Made by a program: the position numbers and the translations under genes
Notes under the pieces: generated by a model
Told to the model about the DNA's origin: nothing
What the model saw: the letters and a program-made list of their open reading frames with translations, nothing else
The model's database searches: none
Shown here: positions 16,435 through 25,631 of the stretch, in pieces
Layout: every line of letters starts with the position of its first letter
Position numbering within the stretch: position 1 is the first letter of the stretch
IMG/VR virus record: IMGVR_UViG_3300034954_002602
Location: 1-63,934 of that record
Origin: a virus
DNA length: 63,934 nucleotides
Strand: one strand, 5' to 3'

Positions 16435-16668
16435 ATGTTCATACAGATAGCACCCAAGGCCAAGGTCTACGTAACAGATGCGGACGTAGAATTCATCAGG
16501 CAACACACATCAGAATCATTCAGGGCAAAGCAACTGTCACAAGAGGACGCGGACAGAGCCAAGCGATTGGCAGACAAGGCGGTGTTCGTTAGGAAAAAAC
16601 TTGACGACGATACGCAATATGCTTTAAATAGGAAGATAAGGTTTGTTGCTAATGACAGGAAAAAATAA
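16435..16668 (+). CDS. Small phage protein of unknown function
   Basis: 77 residues, very basic, helical (RAKQLSQEDADRAKRLADKAV). Starts MFIQIAPKAKVYVTDADVEF. Overlaps the next gene by 17 bases. Not recognised; composition suggests a nucleic-acid or core-particle contact. Confidence 0.5.
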   Translation: MFIQIAPKAKVYVTDADVEFIRQHTSESFRAKQLSQEDADRAKRLADKAVFVRKKLDDDTQYALNRKIRFVANDRKK

Positions 16669-17155
16669 ATCAGAACTGGTAAAACAGATTGAGGCCTATG
16701 GACTCAAGAACAAATTACATGACCTCGCACGGAAGGAAGAGGCACGTAGACCGTTTCGCCACTTACCCAAACAGTTCTCCAAAGGAATCCTTATAGGTAA
16801 CATAGCGATCGTCCCCAAGAAACACACAGGTACCAGGTATGTGTATGTGATAGCCGACATGATGGAAGCAAGAGTGTTACACGAAAGCATCAACCTTAAA
16901 CAGACTGCAATACTTGTGGCACACTATTTGGCCGATCATAAAAGCATACCGCACAACATAATAGAACTGGACACCAAACACGCATCACAACTGTTTGACA
17001 TACAGAATGCAAAACGTATGATCAGAGAAGCACAGAAAGAGAAGGATGAACTGATGGAGGACGTGTATTGGGATAGGCTAGACGTCGCAAACCGCCTAGC
17101 GGACGAATGCAAGAGCAAAATCCAGCACATCTTTAATGACACGTTCGGAGGCTAG
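16652..17155 (+). CDS. Phage protein of unknown function
   Basis: 167 residues from ATG 16652, preceded by AAGG about 11 bases upstream (a TTG at 16643 is less likely). N-terminal beta domain (GILIGNIAIVPKKHTGTRYVYVIADM) and a long charged C-terminal helix (REAQKEKDELMEDVYW). Late-gene context suggests capsid or tail assembly. Confidence 0.55.
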   Translation: MTGKNKSELVKQIEAYGLKNKLHDLARKEEARRPFRHLPKQFSKGILIGNIAIVPKKHTGTRYVYVIADMMEARVLHESINLKQTAILVAHYLADHKSIPHNIIELDTKHASQLFDIQNAKRMIREAQKEKDELMEDVYWDRLDVANRLADECKSKIQHIFNDTFGG

Positions 17156-17157
17156 AT

Positions 17158-17165
17158 AATAAATA
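17158..17165 (+). promoter_or_regulatory. T4-type late promoter variant
   Basis: AATAAATA eight bases before the ATG at 17174. Confidence 0.45.
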
Positions 17166-17173
17166 AACACAGT

Positions 17174-18037
17174 ATGAAGAGTTTAGACCTTACAAAACCA
17201 GTAACAACTGAATCATTATTAAAAGAATTTGAATCTAGGTTCAATATGACTATGGACCTAAGCAGTCTTAACGAAGTTGAATTGCAAGACTATGCAAATC
17301 ACGTGAGAACAAAGATCCACGAAATCACACAAAACACACACTTCGGACAAGAACTTAAAGACGACAAGTATCAGAAGAACCAAATGATGCTTGATATTAT
17401 AAACCAGGCAATACAAGAAAGAAAACTTGCTGAATATGGTGGCAACATGGGTGATCCAGAAGCCAAAGCAGGGTCAACAGCAATCAGTGCCAAAGACAAG
17501 TTAGACAAAGGACAAACTTTATCGCAAGACGAAAAAAAAGTTGTAAGCAAAATGCTAACAAAAGAAGGCGTAGAAGAACAATCAGAATTAATTTTAGCGG
17601 CCAAGGACATGATGGACAAGGTAACAGGTTACTTGGAAGATCTAGCATCAATGAAGACAGAAGGTATGTTAGAACTAGCAGACAGAATCAGAGATGAAAT
17701 GGGTGCGGAGAAGGCAGACGCATTCATTCAAAAAATCCAACCAGCGATTGAACAGGCAGAAGCCACTTTATCGACAACTAGACAAGAACTAGACAACGGT
17801 GTAAGAATATTGACCGGAGAAGAAGTTGCTTCAGAACCCATGGGAGCCGATGACACGATGGATATGGATGCAGACGCAGACCTAGACTCACTGGACTCAG
17901 ACGATGCAGAGGCAGATGAGTTTGGTGCCTCTGATGCCGAAGCAGGCGGAACTGAGCCGGAAGGCAGAGAGCAAAGAGAATCCAAAGAAGTGTTTGAAGC
18001 ATCAAACAGGATCCTAGGCAAACTAGCGGGGAACTAA
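17174..18037 (+). CDS. Acidic helical late protein, possible scaffold
   Basis: 287 residues. Long helices with heptads over residues 20-210, then a strongly acidic low-complexity tail (Asp/Ala/Glu-rich, about residues 215-265) and a basic end. Acidic, helical, soluble proteins of this kind serve as prohead core or scaffolding proteins in T4-type phages, but no direct family match is visible. Late-promoter word just upstream; the next gene begins 4 bases after its stop. Confidence 0.5.
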   Translation: MKSLDLTKPVTTESLLKEFESRFNMTMDLSSLNEVELQDYANHVRTKIHEITQNTHFGQELKDDKYQKNQMMLDIINQAIQERKLAEYGGNMGDPEAKAGSTAISAKDKLDKGQTLSQDEKKVVSKMLTKEGVEEQSELILAAKDMMDKVTGYLEDLASMKTEGMLELADRIRDEMGAEKADAFIQKIQPAIEQAEATLSTTRQELDNGVRILTGEEVASEPMGADDTMDMDADADLDSLDSDDAEADEFGASDAEAGGTEPEGREQRESKEVFEASNRILGKLAGN

Positions 18038-18041
18038 TCCC

Positions 18042-18398
18042 GTGAGATTTTTCGAATTTAAAAAATCAGACAGCGATTTAGAATCAGCGATCATTAATGT
18101 TTTACTGAATATGAGAGGCAGTGCCGATGAGAAAGACGTGGCGAGCCAGATCAGTATGGACGCTGTGAAACAGATAATGAGCAACACAGGTTATCCAGCA
18201 TTCAATTACGATGTATTCAAAAGAATCTATGATCAAGACGGTGATCTCAAGAATGTTGTTGCAGACTTTGATCAAGAGAAAATCATTGTAAAAACAGACC
18301 ACGAAGCAGAGAAAGATCCTGCTATGGACTATGACGACCAAGGTAGCACAGACGTCGTAAAGAAGATGGCCAAGTCTGCCATGAACAGACGAAAATAA
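18042..18398 (+). CDS. Late phage protein of unknown function
   Basis: 118 residues from GTG 18042, four bases after the preceding stop. Acidic; helices in the first half (LESAIINVLLNM), a basic end (KKMAKSAMNRRK). The layout resembles a small DNA-binding or assembly protein conserved in marine T4-type phages; not recognised by function. Confidence 0.5.
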   Translation: MRFFEFKKSDSDLESAIINVLLNMRGSADEKDVASQISMDAVKQIMSNTGYPAFNYDVFKRIYDQDGDLKNVVADFDQEKIIVKTDHEAEKDPAMDYDDQGSTDVVKKMAKSAMNRRK

Positions 18399-18413
18399 GC
18401 AATAATTACTACT

Positions 18414-18800
18414 ATGCATTATAAAAGTAGAACATACCAGTTGAACTCATTGCGACTGGGACTTATTAATGAGGATAACCTCTACGGCAAGCCTACTGTC
18501 TTTGTTACTGTTGGTTCGCAAGGTCCAAATGTCGAACAAACTGTAAAAAAATATCTGCAAATGCACAAAGAAGGAAAGCACAACGTGATTGCGATACCAT
18601 ATGATCTCGAAGGATGGGAGCCAGGCGATGATTATGAAATATACACCTACTATGAAAATTTCCTAGGCATTGAATTCTATGTCACAGAAAAACTTAAACG
18701 AGATCATATCTTCTTTAAACATTTCGGTGTTCCAACTAAAAATTTCACAGAATATCATTTTACCAAGGATACAGCCTTCATAGGAATGTTCAATGAGTAA
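18414..18800 (+). CDS. Degenerate glutathione-peroxidase-like (thioredoxin-fold) protein
   Basis: 128 residues. LYGKPTVFVTVGSQGPNVEQ, then NVIAIPYDLEGWEPGDDYEI and FLGIEFYVTEKL follow the order of glutathione peroxidase motifs (GK-x-hhh-x-N-V-A-S-x-C-G; FPCNQFGxQEPG-x2-EI; YGVxFP-h-x-K). The peroxidatic Cys is missing (GSQG instead of AS-x-CG) and FPCNQF is IPYDLE, so peroxidase activity is unlikely. It overlaps the radical-SAM gene by 8 bases and may be an accessory to it. Confidence 0.4.
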   Translation: MHYKSRTYQLNSLRLGLINEDNLYGKPTVFVTVGSQGPNVEQTVKKYLQMHKEGKHNVIAIPYDLEGWEPGDDYEIYTYYENFLGIEFYVTEKLKRDHIFFKHFGVPTKNFTEYHFTKDTAFIGMFNE

Positions 18801-20061
18801 AGTCTATTGCGATTACCCTTTCAATCACAACTATGTCCACACAAACGGAAAGATGAGATTGTGTTGTACCACCATACAGGATATTCCAACAGACAACAAC
18901 TACAATCTGTTTGACGCTAACAAACACAGCATAGACGAATATTGGAACAGCAATCGTATGAAAGAAATACGTAGAAAAATGATTGCAGGAGAAAAGATCA
19001 GGGATTGTGCAAGGTGTTACAAACAAGAAGAGAGTGGTCTAGAAAGTTTAAGGCAAACTCGAGGTATGGATGAATACGTGAAACGCACCCTGCCCGATGG
19101 CACATTCGATGGTCGTGCAACAACAATGCAAGTACAGATGGGAAACGTTTGTAATCTAAAATGCAAGATGTGTAGTCAGATGTACAGTCATATGCACGGA
19201 CTGGAAACCAAAGCAATAGGTGAACAGGATCCAGAATGGCTTCACTGGGTGAAAACACAAGGAGCCAACGTCAACAACTGGACGAACCAATTAGGTGAGA
19301 AACAGGAATGGTACAAGAACACTGAATTCAAAAAACAAATCTTCGAACACATAAGTTCAAACATAGTAGATTTAACAATCATCGGAGGTGAACCTACACT
19401 GATTCCGGAGTTCTATGAACTGTTCGAATACTGCGAAGACAAAGGAACCCTAGGCAATAAAACTATACGTGTCACTACCAACCTGACAAATACCAATCCA
19501 AAATTAACAAGGTGGTTGCCAAAACTAAAAGATTGGTCAATCTTTGCCAGCATTGACGGCATAGGTGAGAGGACAGAATACATTAGATATCCAAGTGACT
19601 GGAATAAGGTGAATCAAAGCCTCGACTTCTACAAAAGTCTTATTGGAAAAACAGGGCACATTTCGTTAAGTCCTGCTGTGCAATTATTAAACATAGATCA
19701 ATTGGATGAAATAGTGGCATGGTGGAAACAATGGTGTGGAACAGATGTACTGAAAGGTAGGTATGGATGGTCTTGGTTGGCAACAGTTTGGTATCCTCTG
19801 ATTTGCAATCCAAACATAGCGCCTCGTCCATGGCGTCTCAAAGTAGCAGAAAAATTAAGCAAATACAAGTTTGATGAGCAGTACGATAATCTCATAGAGT
19901 CATTACGCACAGATCAGCACCCAGACCAAAAAGCAAAAGATCTACAGAGAGCGTTCATCAAATATAACGACAAGCAAGATCAATTTAGGAATGTCAAGAT
20001 CACTTGGAGACAATTAGTGCCTGCACTCGAACAAGCGATATTAGAAAATCTTAACGATTAA
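18793..20061 (+). CDS. Radical SAM protein with N-terminal auxiliary Cys cluster
   Basis: 422 residues. The radical-SAM motif C-x3-C-x2-C is CNLKCKMC at Cys120/124/127, followed by IIGGEPTLIPEF (GGEP) near residue 198. An extra set C6, C24, C25, C72, C75 precedes the core, as in 'twitch/SPASM'-type proteins but placed at the N-terminus. Such enzymes make a 5'-deoxyadenosyl radical to modify peptides or sugars. It overlaps the GPx-like gene (8 bases) and, convergently, the glycosyltransferase at 20051. Substrate unknown. Confidence 0.8.
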   Translation: MSKVYCDYPFNHNYVHTNGKMRLCCTTIQDIPTDNNYNLFDANKHSIDEYWNSNRMKEIRRKMIAGEKIRDCARCYKQEESGLESLRQTRGMDEYVKRTLPDGTFDGRATTMQVQMGNVCNLKCKMCSQMYSHMHGLETKAIGEQDPEWLHWVKTQGANVNNWTNQLGEKQEWYKNTEFKKQIFEHISSNIVDLTIIGGEPTLIPEFYELFEYCEDKGTLGNKTIRVTTNLTNTNPKLTRWLPKLKDWSIFASIDGIGERTEYIRYPSDWNKVNQSLDFYKSLIGKTGHISLSPAVQLLNIDQLDEIVAWWKQWCGTDVLKGRYGWSWLATVWYPLICNPNIAPRPWRLKVAEKLSKYKFDEQYDNLIESLRTDQHPDQKAKDLQRAFIKYNDKQDQFRNVKITWRQLVPALEQAILENLND

Positions 20062-21043
20062 TAAAATCTAAAATAGGGACTACCATATCCTCATACATCA
20101 TTTTTTCTACGAGTCCTGTGTCCCAGAACCTGTTGAAATTGTGTTCTACTTTCTCATAGCAAGACTTTGGGATTGACTTTGTCTTTTCCACTTGGTCCAC
20201 GACCAATGATAATCGTTTGTCTAAATCGATCTCCAAGTCATAACTTGGATCAAACACCTCTGAATAGGTTTTGAAACCCCACGATTCTAGTTGTGACAGT
20301 GTTCCTGTGTTTCCAAATACAATAAATGGATGTCCATACATAATAGGCTTCAAAGTCTTTTCAGTAATAAACACATCGTCATCCCAATTTGACTCTACGA
20401 CCACTGTGTAATTTGTGCTTTGATACCACGCCGGATCATAATTCCGCTGTGAAAAATCCCTGTTGGCAGGAATGTAGGAATCAATCTTTCCTTCAAGGGC
20501 GTTGCCTTCATACAAAACACTGTACAGTGAGTTGCTTAAAAGTTTCCGTTTCCTAAATTCATCTAGAATTTTTGCTCTTGGGTCTTTGTGTTTGCCTATA
20601 AGCATTAGAAAATCTTTATTTTTTGTATGCTCGTGTGGCCATGATTGTACTAGTTCCTTCCTGTGTCTTTGTGCCACGTGTTCCTCGAACCAGAAAAACT
20701 TTGGAACCTGTACCACCCTGTCGTTTTCTAAGAAACCGTTGTTGACTATACCTAAAGTATTTGTATCAGTAGGGACATCACAGAAAAATTCTTTCTCCCA
20801 TAGTCCGTCGGCAATGAAACGACAACCTTTTGATCTATACTTGGATACTCTATCCTGGTCTTCTTGGAATCTGTAAACAAAAGTGTGGGTAGAATCATAT
20901 TCTTGGCCGTCGTCGTAATCGCTGATGTCAAAGTATTTTGAGAAAAAATTACTATGATGATCTGCAGGCTTTGTTAGAAAAGTTTCGCCAACACAAACAA
21001 GTTTTGGTTTCATCTTTATCTTACCCCACAGGTATGAAAGCAA
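20051..21043 (-). CDS. Glycosyltransferase-like protein (copy 3)
   Basis: 330 residues. DDVFITEKTLKPIMYGHPFI then GFKTYSEVFDPSYDLEID near residues 228-270 is the block shared with copies 1 and 2; this copy has the fullest form (EK-x2-KP-x3-GHPF-x-VFGN). The N-terminus starts KPKLVCVGETF. Its 5' end overlaps the radical-SAM gene at 21016-22017 by 28 bases, so three minus-strand genes form one operon: radical SAM, radical SAM, glycosyltransferase. Suggests a sugar pathway that includes radical chemistry. Confidence 0.6.
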   Translation of the reverse strand: MLSYLWGKIKMKPKLVCVGETFLTKPADHHSNFFSKYFDISDYDDGQEYDSTHTFVYRFQEDQDRVSKYRSKGCRFIADGLWEKEFFCDVPTDTNTLGIVNNGFLENDRVVQVPKFFWFEEHVAQRHRKELVQSWPHEHTKNKDFLMLIGKHKDPRAKILDEFRKRKLLSNSLYSVLYEGNALEGKIDSYIPANRDFSQRNYDPAWYQSTNYTVVVESNWDDDVFITEKTLKPIMYGHPFIVFGNTGTLSQLESWGFKTYSEVFDPSYDLEIDLDKRLSLVVDQVEKTKSIPKSCYEKVEHNFNRFWDTGLVEKMMYEDMVVPILDFINR

Positions 21044-22017
21044 TTCATTAATCTATCACTGGTACCTTGATTAATTCCTTCGTCCAATCTCCTAAAGAAA
21101 TCACCTTGCAAGATGTCAACGAGGTTAGTGTGATTGATGTTGATTGATTTATGATCGTCTATCAGTCTTTTAACTTCGTGTAAGTCAGCCTCGCCTAGCA
21201 TACAGCAAGGTTGTACTACTCCAGTTGCCCTAATATATACTTCATAAATGTTGTCACTGGCCATTTTGCAAATAACTTTCTTTTCCGAATCAATGTTTCC
21301 ACTATAGACAGGCGGTGTCAAAACTTTCTCCACTTTTCTATCTGGATGGTTAGATGGTTTTTCTAAACTGTAATCATCTACCTCCCATGACTGCAAGTCG
21401 TCCAACTCACCGGTTATCCAGTTTGACTTTTTGAATCTGTTTGTATGGGTTGCGTTGAACTCTATGAATCCCATATCATTTGCTAAACGTTCCGCTTCTA
21501 CTAGTTGGTGTTCGTTGTGTTTGAATATGAGATATTTCCACTGCGCCTGTCCACCTGCCCCGATGTATGCTTTGACGTTTGCCATCAACTTATTCCAATT
21601 GACATTTCTCCTGTACAAGTGGTTTGTGTCTTCTAGGCCATCTATCCCAAACATAACAACGATTCCTAATTCCGCACACTCTCTCCAGAAGTCTTCGTTA
21701 CGTGCTCCGCCATTACTATGCATTTCTAATCTACAATCTTTGTTTATATCCCTGATCCATTTGTATATCTTCAACACCTCAGGATTCATTATTGGATCAC
21801 CATAGGTACCAACTGAATGAACTTTCTTCAACTGTTTGATCAGTTTCTCTGGAATACTTTTTTGTACCACTTCAAGTGTGGTATGATTTTTGTTGACTCT
21901 ATCCTTGTTCAATGTGCCGTCGTGCTCGTTGAATCTTGCACACATAGGACAGGCCGCATTACAAAAATCTGTGAACTCGAAGTTGATAACATTCAAATTG
22001 TCTGGCGTAATGAACAT
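21016..22017 (-). CDS. Radical SAM/SPASM-type protein
   Basis: 333 residues. CNAACPMC at Cys19/23/26 gives the 4Fe-4S site. After the barrel, VICKM, VVQPCCMLGE and NCFHTCGVR place six Cys in the last third, an auxiliary SPASM-like cluster region at the usual C-terminal place. SPASM enzymes modify peptides or act as sugar epimerases/dehydrogenases. Middle gene of the minus-strand operon; ATG overlaps the stop of the upstream radical-SAM gene by one base. Confidence 0.8.
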   Translation of the reverse strand: MFITPDNLNVINFEFTDFCNAACPMCARFNEHDGTLNKDRVNKNHTTLEVVQKSIPEKLIKQLKKVHSVGTYGDPIMNPEVLKIYKWIRDINKDCRLEMHSNGGARNEDFWRECAELGIVVMFGIDGLEDTNHLYRRNVNWNKLMANVKAYIGAGGQAQWKYLIFKHNEHQLVEAERLANDMGFIEFNATHTNRFKKSNWITGELDDLQSWEVDDYSLEKPSNHPDRKVEKVLTPPVYSGNIDSEKKVICKMASDNIYEVYIRATGVVQPCCMLGEADLHEVKRLIDDHKSININHTNLVDILQGDFFRRLDEGINQGTSDRLMNCFHTCGVR

Positions 22018-23315
22018 TAGAGATCTTTCACTTCATTCCATATCTGCGGATAAACTTTTTTCCAATCTGTGTTTCTTCTTCTGTCTAGTTCATTCAGATA
22101 TATCACGAGTTGTTTTTGTCTAAGGACGCTAGGTTCTCTTTTTTCAAACTCGTTAAGTATTCCAAGCATATACCGTTTATGGTTTTGTTTTACGGAGTCC
22201 TCGAATCCATGAGACTTCGTATCAAAATTTTCTATTGCTTCTCTGAGTCCCCACTCGTTGATTTTCTTTCCAAACACTCCAGGATACAACCAAGGCTGAC
22301 CAGGTTGTTCGTATGAGTTGGCCTTCATCATACTCCAGTATATCGGTTTTATTTTACTACATTCATTGATGTATCTTACCATAGCAGGCATTCCTGGCAC
22401 AGCAGTAACAGTCAATGCACTGTTAATGGCCTGCTCTATGTTTGTGTTATGAAGTATGTGTTCGAAGTTTTTGATTGCCACCCCTAGGTCCAACCCTGTC
22501 CTCACATATTCCCCCTCGTCACCCAATGCATCACAACTGAAGAATATCTGTATCTTATCAAGACGACCGGACTTCTGTAATCTGTCTAACCTATCTATCC
22601 ATCCTTTGAATCTTTCATGTTCGATGTTATGATTACTAAAGAACACAAGGGTAAGGTCAGGATAGTTGCCTTTTTCCAAATACTCGATGAACCTGAAAGT
22701 CTCCTTCTGTAAAAATGGCTCACCTCCCATTACAAAAATCTTGTGCAGTTTATGTAGATGCTTTTCAAACCATTTGAACAAAAGTTCAGTGTGTTCTTCT
22801 ATCTTGGGATTTTTTGTGTATTTCTCTTTGATCCTCACACCGCCACTATTGAATTCACCAAAACGTTTTTTCTCTTGTTGGATTGTTGAACTAAAGTGTG
22901 AGTCACAGTAGATGCAAGACTGCTGGCAGGTGTTCCCCCAATACACTTCTATTTGTCTAGGTGTTACATCCACGGCTTCAAGGTCGTGTTCTAATTCTGG
23001 TGGTGCAGTTGTACCTTCAAGGTGTAGGTGTATCATCCTGTCAGATGTACCGCCTGCCTCCTCTATGTGTTTGCAGTGTTCACAGTTTCTTCCTGGCCAT
23101 TCTCCCCGAAGCATCTTCCTTCGTGCTTCAAGTTTGGCTGGAATGTTATGGAAGTTCAGTTCGCCATTCCGCACTTCTAGAGGGTCACCTTGTACCCTGT
23201 GACAACTCGCACTCAACCCATCCGTCAGGTACACCGTGCTATGAGTCCATTTGAGTTGGCACGGTAGACCTTTGGTAATAGGAAAAGGTTTAGGTGGTTG
23301 CTTTGAAATGCCCAT
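22017..23315 (-). CDS. Radical SAM protein with N-terminal auxiliary Cys
   Basis: 432 residues. CQQSCIYC at Cys130/134/137 with FVMGGEPFLQ (GGEP) about residue 194. N-terminal extra Cys at 19, 38, 78 and 81 (CEHC) parallel those of the protein at 18793-20061, so the two share the reversed layout (auxiliary region first). First gene of the minus-strand operon. The promoter is not obvious; the divergent promoter of the nuclease gene overlaps its 5' end. Confidence 0.8.
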   Translation of the reverse strand: MGISKQPPKPFPITKGLPCQLKWTHSTVYLTDGLSASCHRVQGDPLEVRNGELNFHNIPAKLEARRKMLRGEWPGRNCEHCKHIEEAGGTSDRMIHLHLEGTTAPPELEHDLEAVDVTPRQIEVYWGNTCQQSCIYCDSHFSSTIQQEKKRFGEFNSGGVRIKEKYTKNPKIEEHTELLFKWFEKHLHKLHKIFVMGGEPFLQKETFRFIEYLEKGNYPDLTLVFFSNHNIEHERFKGWIDRLDRLQKSGRLDKIQIFFSCDALGDEGEYVRTGLDLGVAIKNFEHILHNTNIEQAINSALTVTAVPGMPAMVRYINECSKIKPIYWSMMKANSYEQPGQPWLYPGVFGKKINEWGLREAIENFDTKSHGFEDSVKQNHKRYMLGILNEFEKREPSVLRQKQLVIYLNELDRRRNTDWKKVYPQIWNEVKDL

Positions 23316-23326
23316 TGTTATATAAT
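23298..23326 (+). promoter_or_regulatory. Sigma70 promoter giving a leaderless mRNA
   Basis: TTGCTT (23298-23303), 17-base spacer, TATAAT (23321-23326); ATG at 23334, seven bases later. The -35 lies inside the 5' end of the divergent radical-SAM gene. Confidence 0.65.
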
Positions 23327-23333
23327 TATCTAT

Positions 23334-24038
23334 ATGAAAATATCCAAAGATATCCTTGTGGATAAAGGTATCAATTACGTTCAGAAGTATCCTTACAACG
23401 AGTTAGCAAAGGTTACGAAAAATCACAAAAGGCATTACGCCACTCCTGACGGCAGACAGGTTCCAAGTGTGACCACGGTGTTGAGTGCTACAAAAGACAT
23501 GACACATCTCATCGAATGGCGTAAGAGGATAGGGGCGGAAAAGGCCCAACAAATAACCACAGAGAGTGCCAACATAGGAACAGTGATGCACCGTAGCCTT
23601 GAGAAGCACGTCAAGGGAGAGGACAGGACACCTGGTTCAAATCTCATACAACAGAAAGCACATAAGATGGCCAATGTGATAATAGACAATGGGTTGAACA
23701 ATGTCAGTGAGGTTTGGGGATCAGAGGTATCCCTTTATTATCCAGAACTGTACGCAGGCACTACAGACCTAGTCGGTGTTTACAAGGGTGCACCTGCAAT
23801 TATGGACTTCAAACAGGCACGTAGGCTTAAGAAGAAAGAATGGGTGGAGGATTATTTCCTCCAACTTGTAGCCTATTCTGAAGCACACAACAAGATGTAC
23901 GACACACAAATAAAGACCGGCCGTATCTTTATATGCACACAGAACAATGAATATCAAACGTTTGACATAGACAACTATGATCACTGGGTAGGCAAGTGGT
24001 ACGGCAAGTTGGAACAATACTACAAGTCTATCCTTTAA
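23334..24038 (+). CDS. PD-(D/E)XK exonuclease
   Basis: 234 residues. GTVMHRSLEKH near residue 82, then YAGTTDLVGVYKGAPAIMDFKQAR near residues 141-163 gives the metal-binding D and D-x-K of the RecB/Cas4-like PD-(D/E)XK fold, followed by QLVAYSEAH. Proteins of this type in T4-like marine phages degrade or process DNA during replication and recombination. Transcribed from a leaderless promoter. Cytoplasmic. Confidence 0.75.
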   Translation: MKISKDILVDKGINYVQKYPYNELAKVTKNHKRHYATPDGRQVPSVTTVLSATKDMTHLIEWRKRIGAEKAQQITTESANIGTVMHRSLEKHVKGEDRTPGSNLIQQKAHKMANVIIDNGLNNVSEVWGSEVSLYYPELYAGTTDLVGVYKGAPAIMDFKQARRLKKKEWVEDYFLQLVAYSEAHNKMYDTQIKTGRIFICTQNNEYQTFDIDNYDHWVGKWYGKLEQYYKSIL

Positions 24039-24044
24039 TAAATA
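24037..24044 (+). promoter_or_regulatory. T4-type late promoter variant
   Basis: AATAAATA overlapping the preceding stop codon and six bases before the ATG at 24051. Fits late expression of a tail fibre. Confidence 0.5.
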
Positions 24045-24050
24045 CGTTAT

Positions 24051-25631
24051 ATGCCTATAGTACAGATATCTAGAATACAGCACAGACGTGGAAAAAGAAC
24101 GGATTTACCGCAATTGGCCGCAGGTGAATTGGGTTGGGTAATAGACGAGCAAAGATTGTTCATTGGAAATGGTACAGTATCAGATGGTGCACCAGCAGTG
24201 GGCAACACGGAAATAATGACTGCAGGCAGTTCGGCATTCACAACAGCATTGGGTCATACCTACAAAGGTTACCTAGGAGACAGCACACCGATCACTACAA
24301 CACAACAAAGAACATTACAGCAAAGATTAGACGACTATGTTTCTGTCAAAGACTTTGGTGCAACAGGTGACGACAGCACAGCAGATGTCACAGCGATACA
24401 AAATGCAATAGATGAAATTTACAAAGACACTGACAAAGCAGACACAAGATCAAGAAGAATACTTTTCTTTCCGGCAGGCACTTACAGAATCAATGCCGCA
24501 CTAAAAATCCCACCATACGCACATTTGATGGGTGAAGGACCAGACAAAACAATTATAAGAAATTCAGGCAACAACTCAGTAATGGTTACACAAGACAATG
24601 CAGGTAACGTTGGTGATGATATTACTGCACAGGTAAACCAAATCCAAATTTCAAACATGACATTGAGAAACACAGTGGCTTATGCAGGTGTGTCTCTTGA
24701 CAGGGCAAAAGAAGTATATTTCAACAACGTCAAGTTCCAAGGTTCTTATGCGGCCGGAGGCGCTGACGTATCAGCATCCAAAGGATTGACTGTGACTTCT
24801 ACTACTGCACTACCTTGTGAAAAATTATACTTCAATCATTGTCAGTTCACAAAATTTGCAAGATTGGTTGATATGAGTTTTGATGCAACCAATGTAAGAT
24901 TCAATGATTGTGATTTCAGCACAGCCTACTATGGTGCATTGATCGGAGATGAATGGGACAGTTCAACTTCAAACGGTATGACTGTTGGACCAAGAGACGT
25001 GCAATTTACCGGCAGTAGTTGGAGCAATATCGGTCAACAGGCAATCTACGTGAAGGCTCAACAAACAGTTGAAGCACCATCGAGGAACATCATATCACAT
25101 GGTAACTGGTATGCTAAGACGGTTGCAAACAATTTCGAGGGTGTTGGTTCTATAAGAGAAGTAGCAGTGATAAGATATGATCAGGACGAGTGTAGTTCTA
25201 TCATGGATTTCTTTGAAAGAAGTGACCTTAGAAGATCAGATGGTAGTTCAGAACTTAACGCGGCTCCTGAACTGCAAGGTATCGGTATACAATCAAAAGC
25301 AATAAAATCTCAAACTCTAACAAACAACACATCGACGGCCACCACATTCAATGAATATCCTGCTCTTGCAGGCAAAGGATTGAAAGTTGTTTACAAGATA
25401 GTGAGGGGTACACTCGACAGGACAGGTGAATTAATTGTCAGTGTTTCAACTAACGGAGTCAGTTACGACGACACATACACGGAAAGCGGAAATGATTGTG
25501 GTGTAGAACTGACAGCAGTGCTTGACAACAAAGACTCAACAGCAGGATCTGAGACTGTTGCATTAAAATTCACAACTACTAGTACTGGTACTGACGCAAC
25601 AATAGATTACCAGACTACCATCCTAGCATAA
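24051..25631 (+). CDS. Tail fibre/spike with pectate-lyase-type beta-helix
   Basis: 526 residues. Residues 1-50 (RRGKRTDLPQLAAGELGW, RLFIGNG) match the short beta-prism repeat seen at the N-terminus of phage tail fibres and tropism determinants. YVSVKDFGATGDDSTADVTA near residue 99 starts the pectate-lyase superfamily repeat, with right-handed beta-helix coils after it (ISNMTLRN, VYFNNVKFQG, LYFNHCQFT). The C-terminal 110 residues form a separate beta domain. It would be a virion receptor-binding or glycan-cleaving protein. Late-promoter word upstream. Confidence 0.8.
   Translation: MPIVQISRIQHRRGKRTDLPQLAAGELGWVIDEQRLFIGNGTVSDGAPAVGNTEIMTAGSSAFTTALGHTYKGYLGDSTPITTTQQRTLQQRLDDYVSVKDFGATGDDSTADVTAIQNAIDEIYKDTDKADTRSRRILFFPAGTYRINAALKIPPYAHLMGEGPDKTIIRNSGNNSVMVTQDNAGNVGDDITAQVNQIQISNMTLRNTVAYAGVSLDRAKEVYFNNVKFQGSYAAGGADVSASKGLTVTSTTALPCEKLYFNHCQFTKFARLVDMSFDATNVRFNDCDFSTAYYGALIGDEWDSSTSNGMTVGPRDVQFTGSSWSNIGQQAIYVKAQQTVEAPSRNIISHGNWYAKTVANNFEGVGSIREVAVIRYDQDECSSIMDFFERSDLRRSDGSSELNAAPELQGIGIQSKAIKSQTLTNNTSTATTFNEYPALAGKGLKVVYKIVRGTLDRTGELIVSVSTNGVSYDDTYTESGNDCGVELTAVLDNKDSTAGSETVALKFTTTSTGTDATIDYQTTILA

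Noticed and set aside
18414-18800. Active glutathione peroxidase
   Set aside because: The catalytic Cys and surrounding motif are replaced; only a fold-level likeness is claimed.
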